Shown here piece after piece: positions 54,195 to 62,653 of a stretch of 64,000 nt of DNA. Under the pieces are notes generated by a model. It saw only the letters and a list, made by a program, of their open reading frames with translations, was not told where the DNA came from and searched no databases. The stretch comes from Prevotella multiformis DSM 16608 (GTDB taxonomy: Bacteria > Bacteroidota > Bacteroidia > Bacteroidales > Bacteroidaceae), in contig NZ_GL872283.1 in assembly GCF_000191065.1 (NCBI RefSeq), forward strand, positions 726,713 through 790,712. The letters run 5' to 3'. The position numbers and the translations under genes are program-made. Each line of letters begins with the position of its first letter. The first letter of the stretch is position 1.

Positions 54195-54339
54195 GTTGAG
54201 GATATAGAGGAGTTAAGGAGGTTAAAGGAGTTTTGTCCCGCCAGTACATCGGACACGGTGTTGGCTCAACTCTTTTGTCTTCCTTGACTCCTCCTGTACC
54301 CTCTGACTCTGCCCTAACTCTCCCCCAATTCCCCGATTC

Positions 54340-56610
54340 ATGTCCGAACTTCCTTCACTGGTCAAAGACCTCGCCCTCATACTCGTTGTAGCAGGATTCG
54401 TAACACTTGTTTTCAAGAAACTCAGGCAGCCATTGGTGCTGGGGTATATCGTGGCAGGATTTCTCGTGTCGCCTCACATGCCCTATCTGATGAGTGTCGT
54501 GGACAAAGCCGATATACAGACATGGGCTGACATCGGGGTCATCTTCCTGCTGTTCTCATTGGGGCTTGACTTCTCCGTGAAAAAGATTCTCAAGACGGGA
54601 GTAGCCCCTGTCATTGCGGCCTGTACCATTCTCTTCTGTATGATGACGCTGGGTGTTGTCGTCGGTTACAGCTTCGGGTGGAAAGAGATGGACTGTATCT
54701 TTCTGGGCGGCATGCTCGCCATGAGTTCCACCACCATTATCTATAAGGCTTTTTCTGATATGGGGCTCACACAGAAGGGCTTTGCCAATACGGTCATGAG
54801 CGTACTGATCCTGGAGGATATCCTCGCCATCGTCATGATGGTAATGCTCAGTACGGTAGCCAGCGGTGCCAGCCCTGACGGCGCACAGGTGGTCGGCAGC
54901 ATCTTTAAAATCGCCTTCTTCCTTGTGCTGTGGTTTGTCGTTGGGCTCTTTGTCATTCCGCTCTTTCTTCGTTCCGTCCGCAAGATACTCAATAGCGAGA
55001 CATTGCTGATTGTGGCGTTGGGGTTCTGCTGCCTGATGGCCGTCATTTCCACACAGGTAGGATTCAGTGCCGCCTTCGGCGCCTTTGTCATGGGAAGCAT
55101 TCTGGCGGAGACCGTTGAAGCAGACAAGATTATCCGGCTTGTAGATCCCGTGAAAAACCTCTTCGGCGCCATCTTCTTCGTCTCTGTGGGAATGCTGGTC
55201 AATCCGAAGGTACTTGTAGACTATGCTGTCCCCATCTTTCTGCTCGTCCTGACCATCCTTGCTGGACAGGCGGTATTCGGGACTTTGGGCTATCTGCTTG
55301 GCGGACAGACACTCAAGAACGCCATGCGCTGCGGATTCTCGATGGCACAGGTGGGCGAGTTTGCCTTTATCATCGCTTCATTGGGCCTGTCCCTGCACGT
55401 CATCAGCGATTTCCTCTATCCGGTCGTCGTAGCCGTGTCGGTTCTTACCACTTTCCTCACGCCGTATATGATCCGTGCGGCGGAGCCTTGTTATGACCTC
55501 CTCATCAAGCACCTCCCCAGGCAATGGGTGCGCCGTCTCACGCATATTCAGAATGAACCTTCCGGTGAAAACGCCTCCGCCGACAGTCATTGGAAGGAGC
55601 TGGGCAGGAAGATGCTGCTCAATACGATCATCTACGGTATCCTCTCCTCGGCTGTCATCGCCGTCATGTTCTCAACGGTGCTCCCTGTATGCAGACATTT
55701 CTCTTTAGAATGGACAGGCAGCCACTGGCCGGGCAATGCCGTGTGTGGTCTCTTCACGGTGGCTCTCATCTCGCCGTTCTTGCGTTCCATCGTCATGAAG
55801 CAGAATCATTCAGAGGCTTTCAAGACTTTATGGACGAGCCGGCGCATCAACCGGCTGCCGCTGACAGCTACGATTCTTGCCCGCATTGTTATTGCCGTCG
55901 GTTTCATCTTCTACATCTGCAATTATCTTACACGGTTCCAGAATGCACTGATGATAGCCATGGCCGTAGGCATACTGGTACTGATGCTTCTCTCCCGCCG
56001 GCTCAAAAAACGTAGCATCACACTGGAACGGTTGTTCATCGAAAATCTCCGGAGCCGCGACATCAGGGCACAGGTCCAGGGAAAAAGAAAACCGCTTTTT
56101 GCGGATCATCTGATAGATCGGGACATTCATATCGCCAATCTTGAACTGCCGGAGGACTCTCTCTGGGCAGGGAAACCGCTCAGCAGCCTGAAGCTCCGCA
56201 ACCGTTTCGGTGTACACGTCAGCAGCATTCTCCGGGGAGCACACCGTATCAACATCCCGAATGGCAATACCATCCTTTTTCCCGGTGACAAGTTGCAGAC
56301 GATCGGTGATGATGAACAGCTGACGATGCTTTCCCATGCCATGAAGGAGGAATTGCAGCCGGAAGACACAGAGATAGAGAAGCGGGAGATGAAACTACGG
56401 AGCTTCACTCTTTCCCGAGAAAGCCCTTTTATCGGTAAGACGCTCAAAGACAGCGGTATCCGTGATCAGTATAACTGTATGGTAGTGGGGGTGGACGAAG
56501 GGCAGAAGAACCTTACCCTCGTCACACCTTCCCGCTGTCTGCAGGCCGGGGATGTGCTGTGGGTTGTGGGGGAACAATCCGACTTGGAGCGTATCATGGC
56601 ATTAGGGTAG
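54340..56610 (+). CDS. CPA2-family cation:proton antiporter with two TrkA-C domains
   Basis: A 756-residue KefB/Kef-type antiporter, exchanging K+ or Na+ for protons. The N-terminal ~400 residues are 12-13 membrane helices (IFLLFSLGLDFSVKKIL, SSTTIIYKAFSDMGL, VLILEDILAIVMMVM). A second hydrophobic block near 430-560 is unusual for Kef. Two TrkA-C ligand-sensing domains follow at about 600-670 (NTILFPGDKLQTIGDDEQL) and 690-756 (CLQAGDVLWVVGEQSDL). No TrkA-N nucleotide-binding domain was seen. Confidence 0.88.
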   Translation: MSELPSLVKDLALILVVAGFVTLVFKKLRQPLVLGYIVAGFLVSPHMPYLMSVVDKADIQTWADIGVIFLLFSLGLDFSVKKILKTGVAPVIAACTILFCMMTLGVVVGYSFGWKEMDCIFLGGMLAMSSTTIIYKAFSDMGLTQKGFANTVMSVLILEDILAIVMMVMLSTVASGASPDGAQVVGSIFKIAFFLVLWFVVGLFVIPLFLRSVRKILNSETLLIVALGFCCLMAVISTQVGFSAAFGAFVMGSILAETVEADKIIRLVDPVKNLFGAIFFVSVGMLVNPKVLVDYAVPIFLLVLTILAGQAVFGTLGYLLGGQTLKNAMRCGFSMAQVGEFAFIIASLGLSLHVISDFLYPVVVAVSVLTTFLTPYMIRAAEPCYDLLIKHLPRQWVRRLTHIQNEPSGENASADSHWKELGRKMLLNTIIYGILSSAVIAVMFSTVLPVCRHFSLEWTGSHWPGNAVCGLFTVALISPFLRSIVMKQNHSEAFKTLWTSRRINRLPLTATILARIVIAVGFIFYICNYLTRFQNALMIAMAVGILVLMLLSRRLKKRSITLERLFIENLRSRDIRAQVQGKRKPLFADHLIDRDIHIANLELPEDSLWAGKPLSSLKLRNRFGVHVSSILRGAHRINIPNGNTILFPGDKLQTIGDDEQLTMLSHAMKEELQPEDTEIEKREMKLRSFTLSRESPFIGKTLKDSGIRDQYNCMVVGVDEGQKNLTLVTPSRCLQAGDVLWVVGEQSDLERIMALG

Positions 56611-56691
56611 GGAATAGTGACTCTACTGAGCCTGAATAGTTTCGGAGAGGCTGTCCGATTGATGAATGGCCAAAAGCATATCTGTAAAAAC

Positions 56692-56726
56692 AAAAAGGAG
56701 TTGCGGACAATCCGTAACTCCTTTTT
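56692..56726. terminator. bidirectional terminator between antiporter and tRNA-Met
   Basis: AAAAAGGAGTT-N-CGGA pairs with TCCG-N-AACTCCTTTTT. A at one side and T at the other let it end both the plus-strand antiporter and the minus-strand tRNA transcript. Confidence 0.9.
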
Positions 56727-56728
56727 CG

Positions 56729-56802
56729 TAGCGGGGGTGGGACCCGAACCCACGACCTCCGGATTATGAATCCGACGCTCTAACCAGCTGAGCTATCCCG
56801 CC
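56729..56802 (-). tRNA. tRNA-Met (anticodon CAT)
   Basis: A 74-nt minus-strand cloverleaf: acceptor GGCGGGA, D-arm GCTC/GAGC, anticodon stem CGGAT/ATCCG with loop TTCATAA, T-arm GTGGG TTCGGGT CCCAC, acceptor 3' strand CCCCGCT, discriminator A, no encoded CCA. CAT can also belong to tRNA-Ile2 after lysidine modification; elongator Met is the default call. The 7-66 pair (A-C) is mismatched. Confidence 0.88.
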
Positions 56803-56834
56803 ATCCATGGTGCTTTCGTTCTCGAAAGCGGGTG

Positions 56835-56865
56835 CAAAGGTATGGAAAAAAAGTTAAGTCTGCAA
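56835..56865 (-). promoter_or_regulatory. promoter of tRNA-Met
   Basis: Minus-strand -33 TTG (56863-56865), 20-bp spacer and -7 box TACCTTTG (56835-56842), about 32 nt before the mature 5' end. Confidence 0.75.
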
Positions 56866-56906
56866 ATTTTGAATCATTTTTTTAGCGGATATACAGGAAA
56901 AAGTTT

Positions 56907-56914
56907 TATATTTG
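56907..56914 (+). promoter_or_regulatory. -7 box and long GC-rich leader of the START-like gene
   Basis: TATATTTG matches TAnnTTTG. The coding start is 219 bp later; the GC-rich sequence between (56915-57133) holds no gene and would form a long structured leader. Confidence 0.55.
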
Positions 56915-57133
56915 CAGGCGGCTGCTGTCTGCGGGGCTGGTTTCTGTCTTTCCGTAGAGCCGGATGAGCGGCTGCATGACGGGATGTACAGGGAATGTAC
57001 CGTTGCGCCGGCAGGAGGGGCGGTGGCTGTCCTGCAAGGCCGGGACAGGTAGCGGGATGCCGGCAGGCCGGAGCGGACGGCCGGGGGAGAAGAGTTATAA
57101 AAATAATGAAAGAAAATGCAGAACATTTGAATA

Positions 57134-57526
57134 ATGAGCAGGAAAATAGAGCTGGAATATGAGCTGAAGACCCGTTCGGGCAGTGCCGTGTGGACATTGA
57201 TCAGTACGCCGGTCGGGTTGAAGAAATGGCTGGCCGACGATGTCTTCTTCGAGGAGAATGTAGCCACGTTCGTGTGGGGAGACCCGCTCCGCGAACATGA
57301 AACACATACGGCAATTGTGATGGAGATGGTGAAGAACAGTCATATACGACTGTATTGGGATGATTCGGACGACGATTCCTATTGGGAAATAAGGATGTTC
57401 CACAGTGAGATCGCCGGCAACTATCATCTCGGTATCACCGATTTCGCCGAGGACGGAGAGGCGGAAGATCTTGTCCGGATATGGAATCAGAACATAGACC
57501 GGCTGCACCGGATTACGGGAGTTTGA
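57134..57526 (+). CDS. START-like domain protein
   Basis: A 130-residue single-domain protein (MSRKIELEYELKTRSGSAVW, then STPVGLKKWLADDVFF, FVWGDPLREHET and the terminal helix ARIWNQNIDRLHR-like VRIWNQNIDRLHRITGV). This is the small START-like family common in Bacteroidetes, folding around a hydrophobic pocket; ligand unknown. It lies ahead of an LptF/G permease. The stop codon TGA is the first unit of a 7-bp repeat. Confidence 0.85.
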   Translation: MSRKIELEYELKTRSGSAVWTLISTPVGLKKWLADDVFFEENVATFVWGDPLREHETHTAIVMEMVKNSHIRLYWDDSDDDSYWEIRMFHSEIAGNYHLGITDFAEDGEAEDLVRIWNQNIDRLHRITGV

Positions 57527-57572
57527 GGTTTGAGGTTTGAGGTTTGAGATTTGAGGTTTGAGATTTGAGGTT
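57524..57572. repeat. seven-copy 7-bp tandem repeat
   Basis: TGAGGTT or TGAGATT repeats seven times, starting with the stop codon of the START-like gene. The copy number could change by slippage without affecting the protein. Confidence 0.92.
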
Positions 57573-57746
57573 TCTGCAGGTCTGCTTTTTCTGTTTAAAG
57601 GCCGGAACGCTCTGCCTTTCTTTTCACGGCCTTGAGGGTTGCAGTCCGGTCTCATCAGCCCCTTCCGGAACATTGCCGGACAGGTTGCAGGGTGGCAGGC
57701 GGAGAATAAAAAAACGAAAAAAGACCATTACTCTGATATTTTTATG

Positions 57747-57901
57747 TACTTTTGCAGAAAGTAAGCTGCGTTCGGCAGAACGAAAGCTGTCTTTCTCCTG
57801 CACACGTTTGCCTTCCCTTTGCAGGAAGTGGGGCTGCACACGTTTGCAGCCAGTCTGTCTGTGTGCAAGGAAAAGGTGAGTAGTCAATTCTACATCGTCT
57901 C
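57747..57901 (+). promoter_or_regulatory. promoter and hairpin-rich leader of the LptF/G gene
   Basis: -7 box TACTTTTG (57747-57754) and a leader of about 140 nt. The 14-base CTGCACACGTTTGC occurs twice (57798-57811 and 57834-57847), each able to form a hairpin: TCCTGCA with TGCAGGA, and GGCTGC-ACACGTTT-GCAGCC. A smaller GTTC-GGCA-GAAC hairpin comes first. Confidence 0.6.
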
Positions 57902-59824
57902 ATGTTTCGGATCAGAAAATTAGATATATTCATAGCCAGGCAGTTTGGCATGCTCTTCGCCGGGACCTTCTTCATCAGTCTGTTCGTGCTGATGATGCAG
58001 TTCCTTTGGCGGTATGTCGACGACCTGATCGGCAAGGGACTGTCCGTGGATGTTCTCGGGCAGTTCTTCTGGTACATGAGTCTGATGATGGTACCTCAGG
58101 CGCTACCGCTGGCCATACTCCTTTCTTCCCTTATATCCTACGGCAACCTCGGCGAGAGTTCCGAGCTGACGGCCATCAGGTCGGCAGGCATCTCGCTGGT
58201 CCAGTCGTTCCGCGGCCTGATCGTCATCAGTGTCCTCATCGCCTGCGGTTCGTTCTATTTCCAGAACAACGTCGGGCCGAGCGCGCAGAAGCACATCGCC
58301 CAGCTGCTCATCTCCATGAAGCAGAAAAGTCCGGAGCTGGAGATACCCGAAGGGATCTTCTATGACGGCATCCCCAATACCAACCTCTATGTGGAGAAGA
58401 AAGACCTGAAGACGGGACACCTTTATAATATAATGGTGTATCGGATGACCGACAGCTATGAGGACCAGGCCATCATCCTGGCCGATTCGGGTATGCTTCA
58501 GTCGACGGCGGAGAAGAAGCACCTCGTGCTGAACCTGTGGAGCGGAGAGTGGTTCGAGAACATGCGCTCGCAGGAGATGGGCAACAGTGCCAGCGTCCCT
58601 TACCGCCGGGAGACATTCGCCCATAAGCACATCGTGCTCGACTTTGACGGCGACTTCAATCTCACTGACATGGCGGGGATCTCGAATGATGCCCGCACGA
58701 AGAGCATTACCCGTATACAACACGACAAGGATTCCCTGATTCATGTCTATGACAGTGTAGGGAAGGCGTATTATAAGGATGCGCAGGCGATTTACTATCC
58801 GTCGCCGAAGCTCACTCCTTCTGATGAGCGGAAGGCGGTCCGGATGGCCGCCGGAAAGGGTTTTGAGGTCGATTCGATGTTCAGCAGACTGCCTGCCGAC
58901 CAGCGCCGGCAGGTCGTCGACCAGGCCTTGTCTACCGTCCAGCAGGAGGTAGGCGATCTGGAATTCAAGAGTCTGGTGACCGGCGACGGCGACAAACTGA
59001 TCCGTCTGCACGACATCGAGACCATCAACAAGTTCACGCTGTCGCTGATCTGCATCATCTTCTTCTTCATCGGCGCACCGCTCGGTGCCATTATCCGCAA
59101 GGGCGGACTGGGCATCCCGATCATCGTCAGCGTCATCGTGTTCATCATCTTCTACATCCTCGACAATACCGGCTACCGTATGTCCCGGCAGGGCGACTGG
59201 GCGATCTGGTTCGGCAAAGGACTGTCGATGGCGGTGCTCATCCCGATGGCGGTGTTCTTCACCTACAAGGCAAACAACGACTCGGCGGTGTTCAATGCCG
59301 ATCTGTACCTGAACCTGCTGCGGAGGATGTTCGGCCTGCGCATCAAACGGAGCATAGCCAGCAAAGAAGTGATACTGAACGATCCGGAGTACGGCAGGGA
59401 TGCGGAACGGCTTCGGCATCTGAATGTGCAGATCGCCGAATATGCGAAGTCGCGCAACCTGACATCGCCGCCGAATGTGATAAAGGTGTTTTTCCGTTAT
59501 CATGCCGACCATGTCATCGAGGGCATCAACGACGAGCTTGAGACCGTCATCGAAGATCTGGGCAACACGCGCGACAAGGTCATCATGACCGAGCTGAACC
59601 GTTACCCGGTACTGGCCGTGAAGGCGCATACGAGGCCTTTCGACCGCCGGTGGCTGAACATCCTTGCAGCCCTGATCCTGCCGGCAGGCATCTTCTTCTA
59701 CTTCCGTATGTGGCGCTTCCGCCTGCGGCTCTACCGTGACCTCCGTACCATCGTCAGCTGCAATGACGTGGTGATTGCGGAGATAGAGTGGATGGAGAAG
59801 AGGGCTTCCGGCGGAAGAACCTGA
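57902..59824 (+). CDS. LptF/LptG-family LPS export permease
   Basis: A 640-residue inner-membrane permease of the LPS transport ABC complex. Six helices are arranged three plus three around a periplasmic jellyroll (NTNLYVEKKDLKTGHLYNIM, VLNLWSGEWFENM). It opens KLDIFIARQFGMLFAGTFFI and includes the family string ELTAIRSAGISLVQS. The C-terminal part adds an extra cytoplasmic region of about 150 residues (RDAERLRHLNVQ onward) and a last pair of helices, making it longer than E. coli LptF/G. With lptD in the same window, two parts of the LPS route are present but not linked. Confidence 0.9.
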   Translation: MFRIRKLDIFIARQFGMLFAGTFFISLFVLMMQFLWRYVDDLIGKGLSVDVLGQFFWYMSLMMVPQALPLAILLSSLISYGNLGESSELTAIRSAGISLVQSFRGLIVISVLIACGSFYFQNNVGPSAQKHIAQLLISMKQKSPELEIPEGIFYDGIPNTNLYVEKKDLKTGHLYNIMVYRMTDSYEDQAIILADSGMLQSTAEKKHLVLNLWSGEWFENMRSQEMGNSASVPYRRETFAHKHIVLDFDGDFNLTDMAGISNDARTKSITRIQHDKDSLIHVYDSVGKAYYKDAQAIYYPSPKLTPSDERKAVRMAAGKGFEVDSMFSRLPADQRRQVVDQALSTVQQEVGDLEFKSLVTGDGDKLIRLHDIETINKFTLSLICIIFFFIGAPLGAIIRKGGLGIPIIVSVIVFIIFYILDNTGYRMSRQGDWAIWFGKGLSMAVLIPMAVFFTYKANNDSAVFNADLYLNLLRRMFGLRIKRSIASKEVILNDPEYGRDAERLRHLNVQIAEYAKSRNLTSPPNVIKVFFRYHADHVIEGINDELETVIEDLGNTRDKVIMTELNRYPVLAVKAHTRPFDRRWLNILAALILPAGIFFYFRMWRFRLRLYRDLRTIVSCNDVVIAEIEWMEKRASGGRT

Positions 59825-59848
59825 AACACTCATAATCAGTAACAATAT

Positions 59849-61054
59849 ATGGAAGACTTTAAACTCGACAGCATCGAAGATGCTTTGAACGATTTCCGGG
59901 AGGGGAAGTTCGTCATTGTGGTAGACGACGAGGACCGCGAGAACGAGGGCGACCTCATCATGGCGGCGGAGAAGATCACGCCGGAGAAGGTGAACTTCAT
60001 GCTGAAGAACGCCCGCGGCGTGCTTTGCGTGCCGATTACGCTCTCTCGCGCCGACGAGCTGGATCTGCCCCATCAGGTATCGGACAATACGTCCATGCTC
60101 GGTACGCCGTTCACGGTTACGGTAGACAAGCTGGAAGGCTGCACGACAGGCGTCTCCGCCCACGACCGTGCCGAGACCATCAGGGCACTGGCCGATCCGG
60201 ACTCTACTCCCCAGACCTTCGGCCGGCCGGGACACATCAATCCGCTCTATGCGCAGGACAACGGCGTGCTGCGCCGCTCGGGGCATACCGAGGCGGCCGT
60301 CGACCTCTGCAAGCTGTCCGGCTGCTTCCCGGCCGGCGTGCTCATGGAGATCATGAACGAGGACGGCACCATGGCACGTATGCCGGACCTGCAGAAGCGT
60401 GCGAAGGAGTGGGGCATGAAGATCATCAGCATCAAGGACATCATTGCCTACCGTCTGAAGAAGGAGTCGAGCATCGAGGTGGGCGACGAGGTGGAGCTGC
60501 CCACGCAGTACGGCACTTTCCATCTGATTCCGTTCCGCCAGGCGAACGGACTGGAAAACATGGCACTCATCAAGGGTACGTGGAAGGAAGACGAGCCGGT
60601 GCTCGTGCGTGTACACTCTTCCTGTGCGACAGGCGACATTCTCGGCAGCCGGCGTTGCGACTGCGGCGAGCAGCTCCACAAGGCCATGCAGATGATCGAG
60701 AAGGAAGGAAAGGGCATTCTTATCTATATGCAGCAGGAAGGACGCGGCATCGGGCTGATGAACAAGATTGCCGCCTACAAACTGCAGGACGAGGGGCTCG
60801 ACACCGTCGAGGCAAACATCCATCTCGGCTTCCGTCCTGACGAGCGCGACTACGGCTGCGGAGCGCAGATGCTGCGCCACCTCGGTGTACACAAGATGCG
60901 GCTGATGACCAACAACCCTACCAAGCGGGTCGGTCTGGAAGCCTACGGTCTGGAAATCACGGAGAATGTGCCCATTGAGATTGCCCCCAATAAGTTCGAT
61001 TACCGTTATCTGAGAACAAAGCGCGACCGTATGGGACACGACCTGCATCTGTAA
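59849..61054 (+). CDS. ribBA: bifunctional DHBP synthase / GTP cyclohydrolase II
   Basis: A 401-residue riboflavin enzyme. The N-terminal RibB half makes 3,4-dihydroxy-2-butanone 4-phosphate from ribulose 5-phosphate ([34 protein letters not shown]). The C-terminal RibA half opens GTP ([20 protein letters not shown], with zinc cysteines, then [11 protein letters not shown]). It follows the permease by 24 bp, so they form one transcription unit. Confidence 0.95.
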   Translation: MEDFKLDSIEDALNDFREGKFVIVVDDEDRENEGDLIMAAEKITPEKVNFMLKNARGVLCVPITLSRADELDLPHQVSDNTSMLGTPFTVTVDKLEGCTTGVSAHDRAETIRALADPDSTPQTFGRPGHINPLYAQDNGVLRRSGHTEAAVDLCKLSGCFPAGVLMEIMNEDGTMARMPDLQKRAKEWGMKIISIKDIIAYRLKKESSIEVGDEVELPTQYGTFHLIPFRQANGLENMALIKGTWKEDEPVLVRVHSSCATGDILGSRRCDCGEQLHKAMQMIEKEGKGILIYMQQEGRGIGLMNKIAAYKLQDEGLDTVEANIHLGFRPDERDYGCGAQMLRHLGVHKMRLMTNNPTKRVGLEAYGLEITENVPIEIAPNKFDYRYLRTKRDRMGHDLHL

Positions 61055-61492
61055 ACCTCTCCGCCTTGGGGAGGGTGCATCAGGAGACAGACGCGCAGGC
61101 TGATGTCCTGAGCTGTAAGCGATGCTTCCATGGAAGCTAAGGAAAAGACCATTTCTTTACTCGATGGCGAGTACTGAACTGGTCTTTTCTTTTGCTGTCG
61201 GCATGGATGTGGGATGTGCTTTCTCTACAGAGCTTGTTTCCGTACAGGCCGGTTATACACCGCTTGCGTATGTCCTGTTGGGCAGGAAGGAGGCGGTATT
61301 CCCACTTCCAGCTCATGTACCGGTTTTAATCTTATTTCCATGCAGGATTTTAGTTGTAACCTGGATGATACGAAACTCTATAATCAATATGGTCTTACGT
61401 CAGATGAGATTATATTTATAGAACAGACCATCAGGCCAATGAATTAATTTCTTTTTTTATAGATTTTCTATCCATTATTTGTCGCTTTTGTT
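61055..61492. other. spacer after ribBA
   Basis: About 440 bp without a credible gene. A CCTCTCC/GGGGAGG hairpin follows the ribBA stop (about 61054-61075) and a repeated-family terminator is at 61147-61193. Base composition falls to the right, towards the acquired end of the window. Confidence 0.55.
61147..61193 (+). terminator. hairpin terminator after ribBA
   Basis: GACCA...TGGTC outer stem with an inner ACTCG/CGAGT stem, followed by TTTTCTTTT. It shares GACCATTTCT, ACTCGAT and GGTCTTTTCTTT with the terminator at 26031-26077. Confidence 0.85.
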
Positions 61493-61500
61493 TATCTTTG
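61493..61500 (+). promoter_or_regulatory. -7 box placing the zeta-like gene on a leaderless transcript
   Basis: TATCTTTG is followed by CAAT and then the ATG at 61505, the same four-base gap as at mtnN and aguA. Confidence 0.6.
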
Positions 61501-61504
61501 CAAT

Positions 61505-62080
61505 ATGGTGAGACATCTCTATATCATTGCGGGGTGTAATGGATCGGGTAAGACCACGGCATCCATGACGATTTTGCCAAAGAGCCTTTTGGTGAAAGAG
61601 TTTGTCAATGCCGATGAGATTGCGAAAGGTCTGTCGCCTTTCAATCCGGAGGGGGTTGCCTTAGAAGCAGGCAGACTCATGCTGGAACGAATTGACTATC
61701 TGTTAGAACAAGGGGAATCCTTCTCCATTGAGACAACACTGGCAACAAAATCGTACATCAGACTCGTGGAGCGTGCCCAAGGCTTAGGGTATATGGTTCA
61801 CCTCATTTTCTTCTGGTTGGAAACCCCGGAGCTGGCCGTCAACCGCGTTGCGGAAAGGGTGAGCAAAGGCGGACACAACATTCCCATAGAAGTTATAGAG
61901 CGACGATACAAGGCTGGCATTAACAATCTCTTCAAACTATTCATGGGCAAGGTAGATGTCTGGTCTGTCTATGACAATAGTCGGCAACCAAGAATATACT
62001 TGGCCACAGGTGGCAAGAATATCGGAACCATGGTATTAAATAAAAATAGGTTTTCAAAATTAATGCAATATGTTGGATAA
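61505..62080 (+). CDS. zeta-toxin-like P-loop kinase
   Basis: A 191-residue protein with Walker A GCNGSGKTT (10-18) and FVNADEIAKGLSPFNPEGVA, the zeta-toxin/ATPase pattern. ETTLATKSYIRLVERAQGLG and RVAERVSKGGHNIP are also characteristic. Zeta toxins phosphorylate UDP-amino sugars and block wall synthesis; many bacterial relatives are uncharacterised, so toxicity is not proven. It overlaps the next small gene by 11 bp, suggesting a two-gene module. AT-rich and next to an IS. Confidence 0.8.
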   Translation: MVRHLYIIAGCNGSGKTTASMTILPKSLLVKEFVNADEIAKGLSPFNPEGVALEAGRLMLERIDYLLEQGESFSIETTLATKSYIRLVERAQGLGYMVHLIFFWLETPELAVNRVAERVSKGGHNIPIEVIERRYKAGINNLFKLFMGKVDVWSVYDNSRQPRIYLATGGKNIGTMVLNKNRFSKLMQYVG

Positions 62081-62252
62081 AGAAATAAAGAACTATCTTG
62101 ACGCATTGAACCAAGGCTTAGCCGAAGCCGAGAAGAAAATGCTGCAAGAAAAAGCTGCAAGGAATGAGGAGGTCGTTAACTGTGACGAAACAGGTGAAAT
62201 TGTCAGAATCCCTGCCAAGCAAATCATTTCAGAGCACTCACAATATCTATAA
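62070..62252 (+). CDS. 60-residue partner of the zeta-like kinase
   Basis: A small helical protein (LDALNQGLAEAEKKMLQEKA) with a C-terminal EIVRIPAKQII segment. Overlapping start, size and position suggest an antitoxin or regulator, though in most zeta modules the antitoxin gene comes first. No DNA-binding motif is obvious. A hairpin follows (about 62277-62318, TGTGGG/CCCACA). Confidence 0.6.
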   Translation: MLDKEIKNYLDALNQGLAEAEKKMLQEKAARNEEVVNCDETGEIVRIPAKQIISEHSQYL

Positions 62253-62494
62253 TAGTCATAAAACAATATGGCTCTATAACGGATCGTGTGGGTAATCCAT
62301 CTCAAGCCCACACGTTATAAAGTAGATAGGGTGTCCAGTTTGATGTTCCGAAAAACAGATGCTGAAATCACCCATTAAGCTGTTGATACAATGCTCTGAC
62401 ATTTAACGTTTTAAGCAACGAAATAGTTCCTTAAAATTTGTACAACTCATTGATTTTTAGTAACTTTGTATGTAATTTTAAGATACGTAAATCA

Positions 62495-62653
62495 ATGAAA
62501 AAGTTAGATTTTAACCAAGATAAGGAGTCGCTCCAGAAGGAGGTAAAACGTCTTCGTAAAGAGAACAAGAAACTTGCATCTCAAAAAGACAAGATCAAGG
62601 CTAAGTATGACAAGACCAAGAAGGAGCTTAAAAAAAAGACGCTCGGAAGATAA
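62495..62653 (+). CDS. transposase N-terminal coiled-coil frame (orfA)
   Basis: 52 residues, MKKLDFNQDKESLQKEVKRL followed by more Lys/Glu-rich coiled coil and a stop soon after a run of eight A (62630-62637). The main transposase frame takes over at that run. The start at 62495 follows the promoter; an earlier in-frame ATG at 62438 lies within the promoter. Confidence 0.7.
   Translation: MKKLDFNQDKESLQKEVKRLRKENKKLASQKDKIKAKYDKTKKELKKKTLGR

Noticed and set aside
58103..61048. 981-codon minus-strand frame across the LptF/G and ribBA genes
   Set aside because: Spans two well-identified plus-strand genes and reads as His/Val/Leu/Arg-rich shadow sequence with no domain.
59849..61054. FMN riboswitch control of ribBA
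   Set aside because: Only 24 bp separates ribBA from the permease gene, leaving no room for the aptamer, and none is seen in the LptF/G leader.
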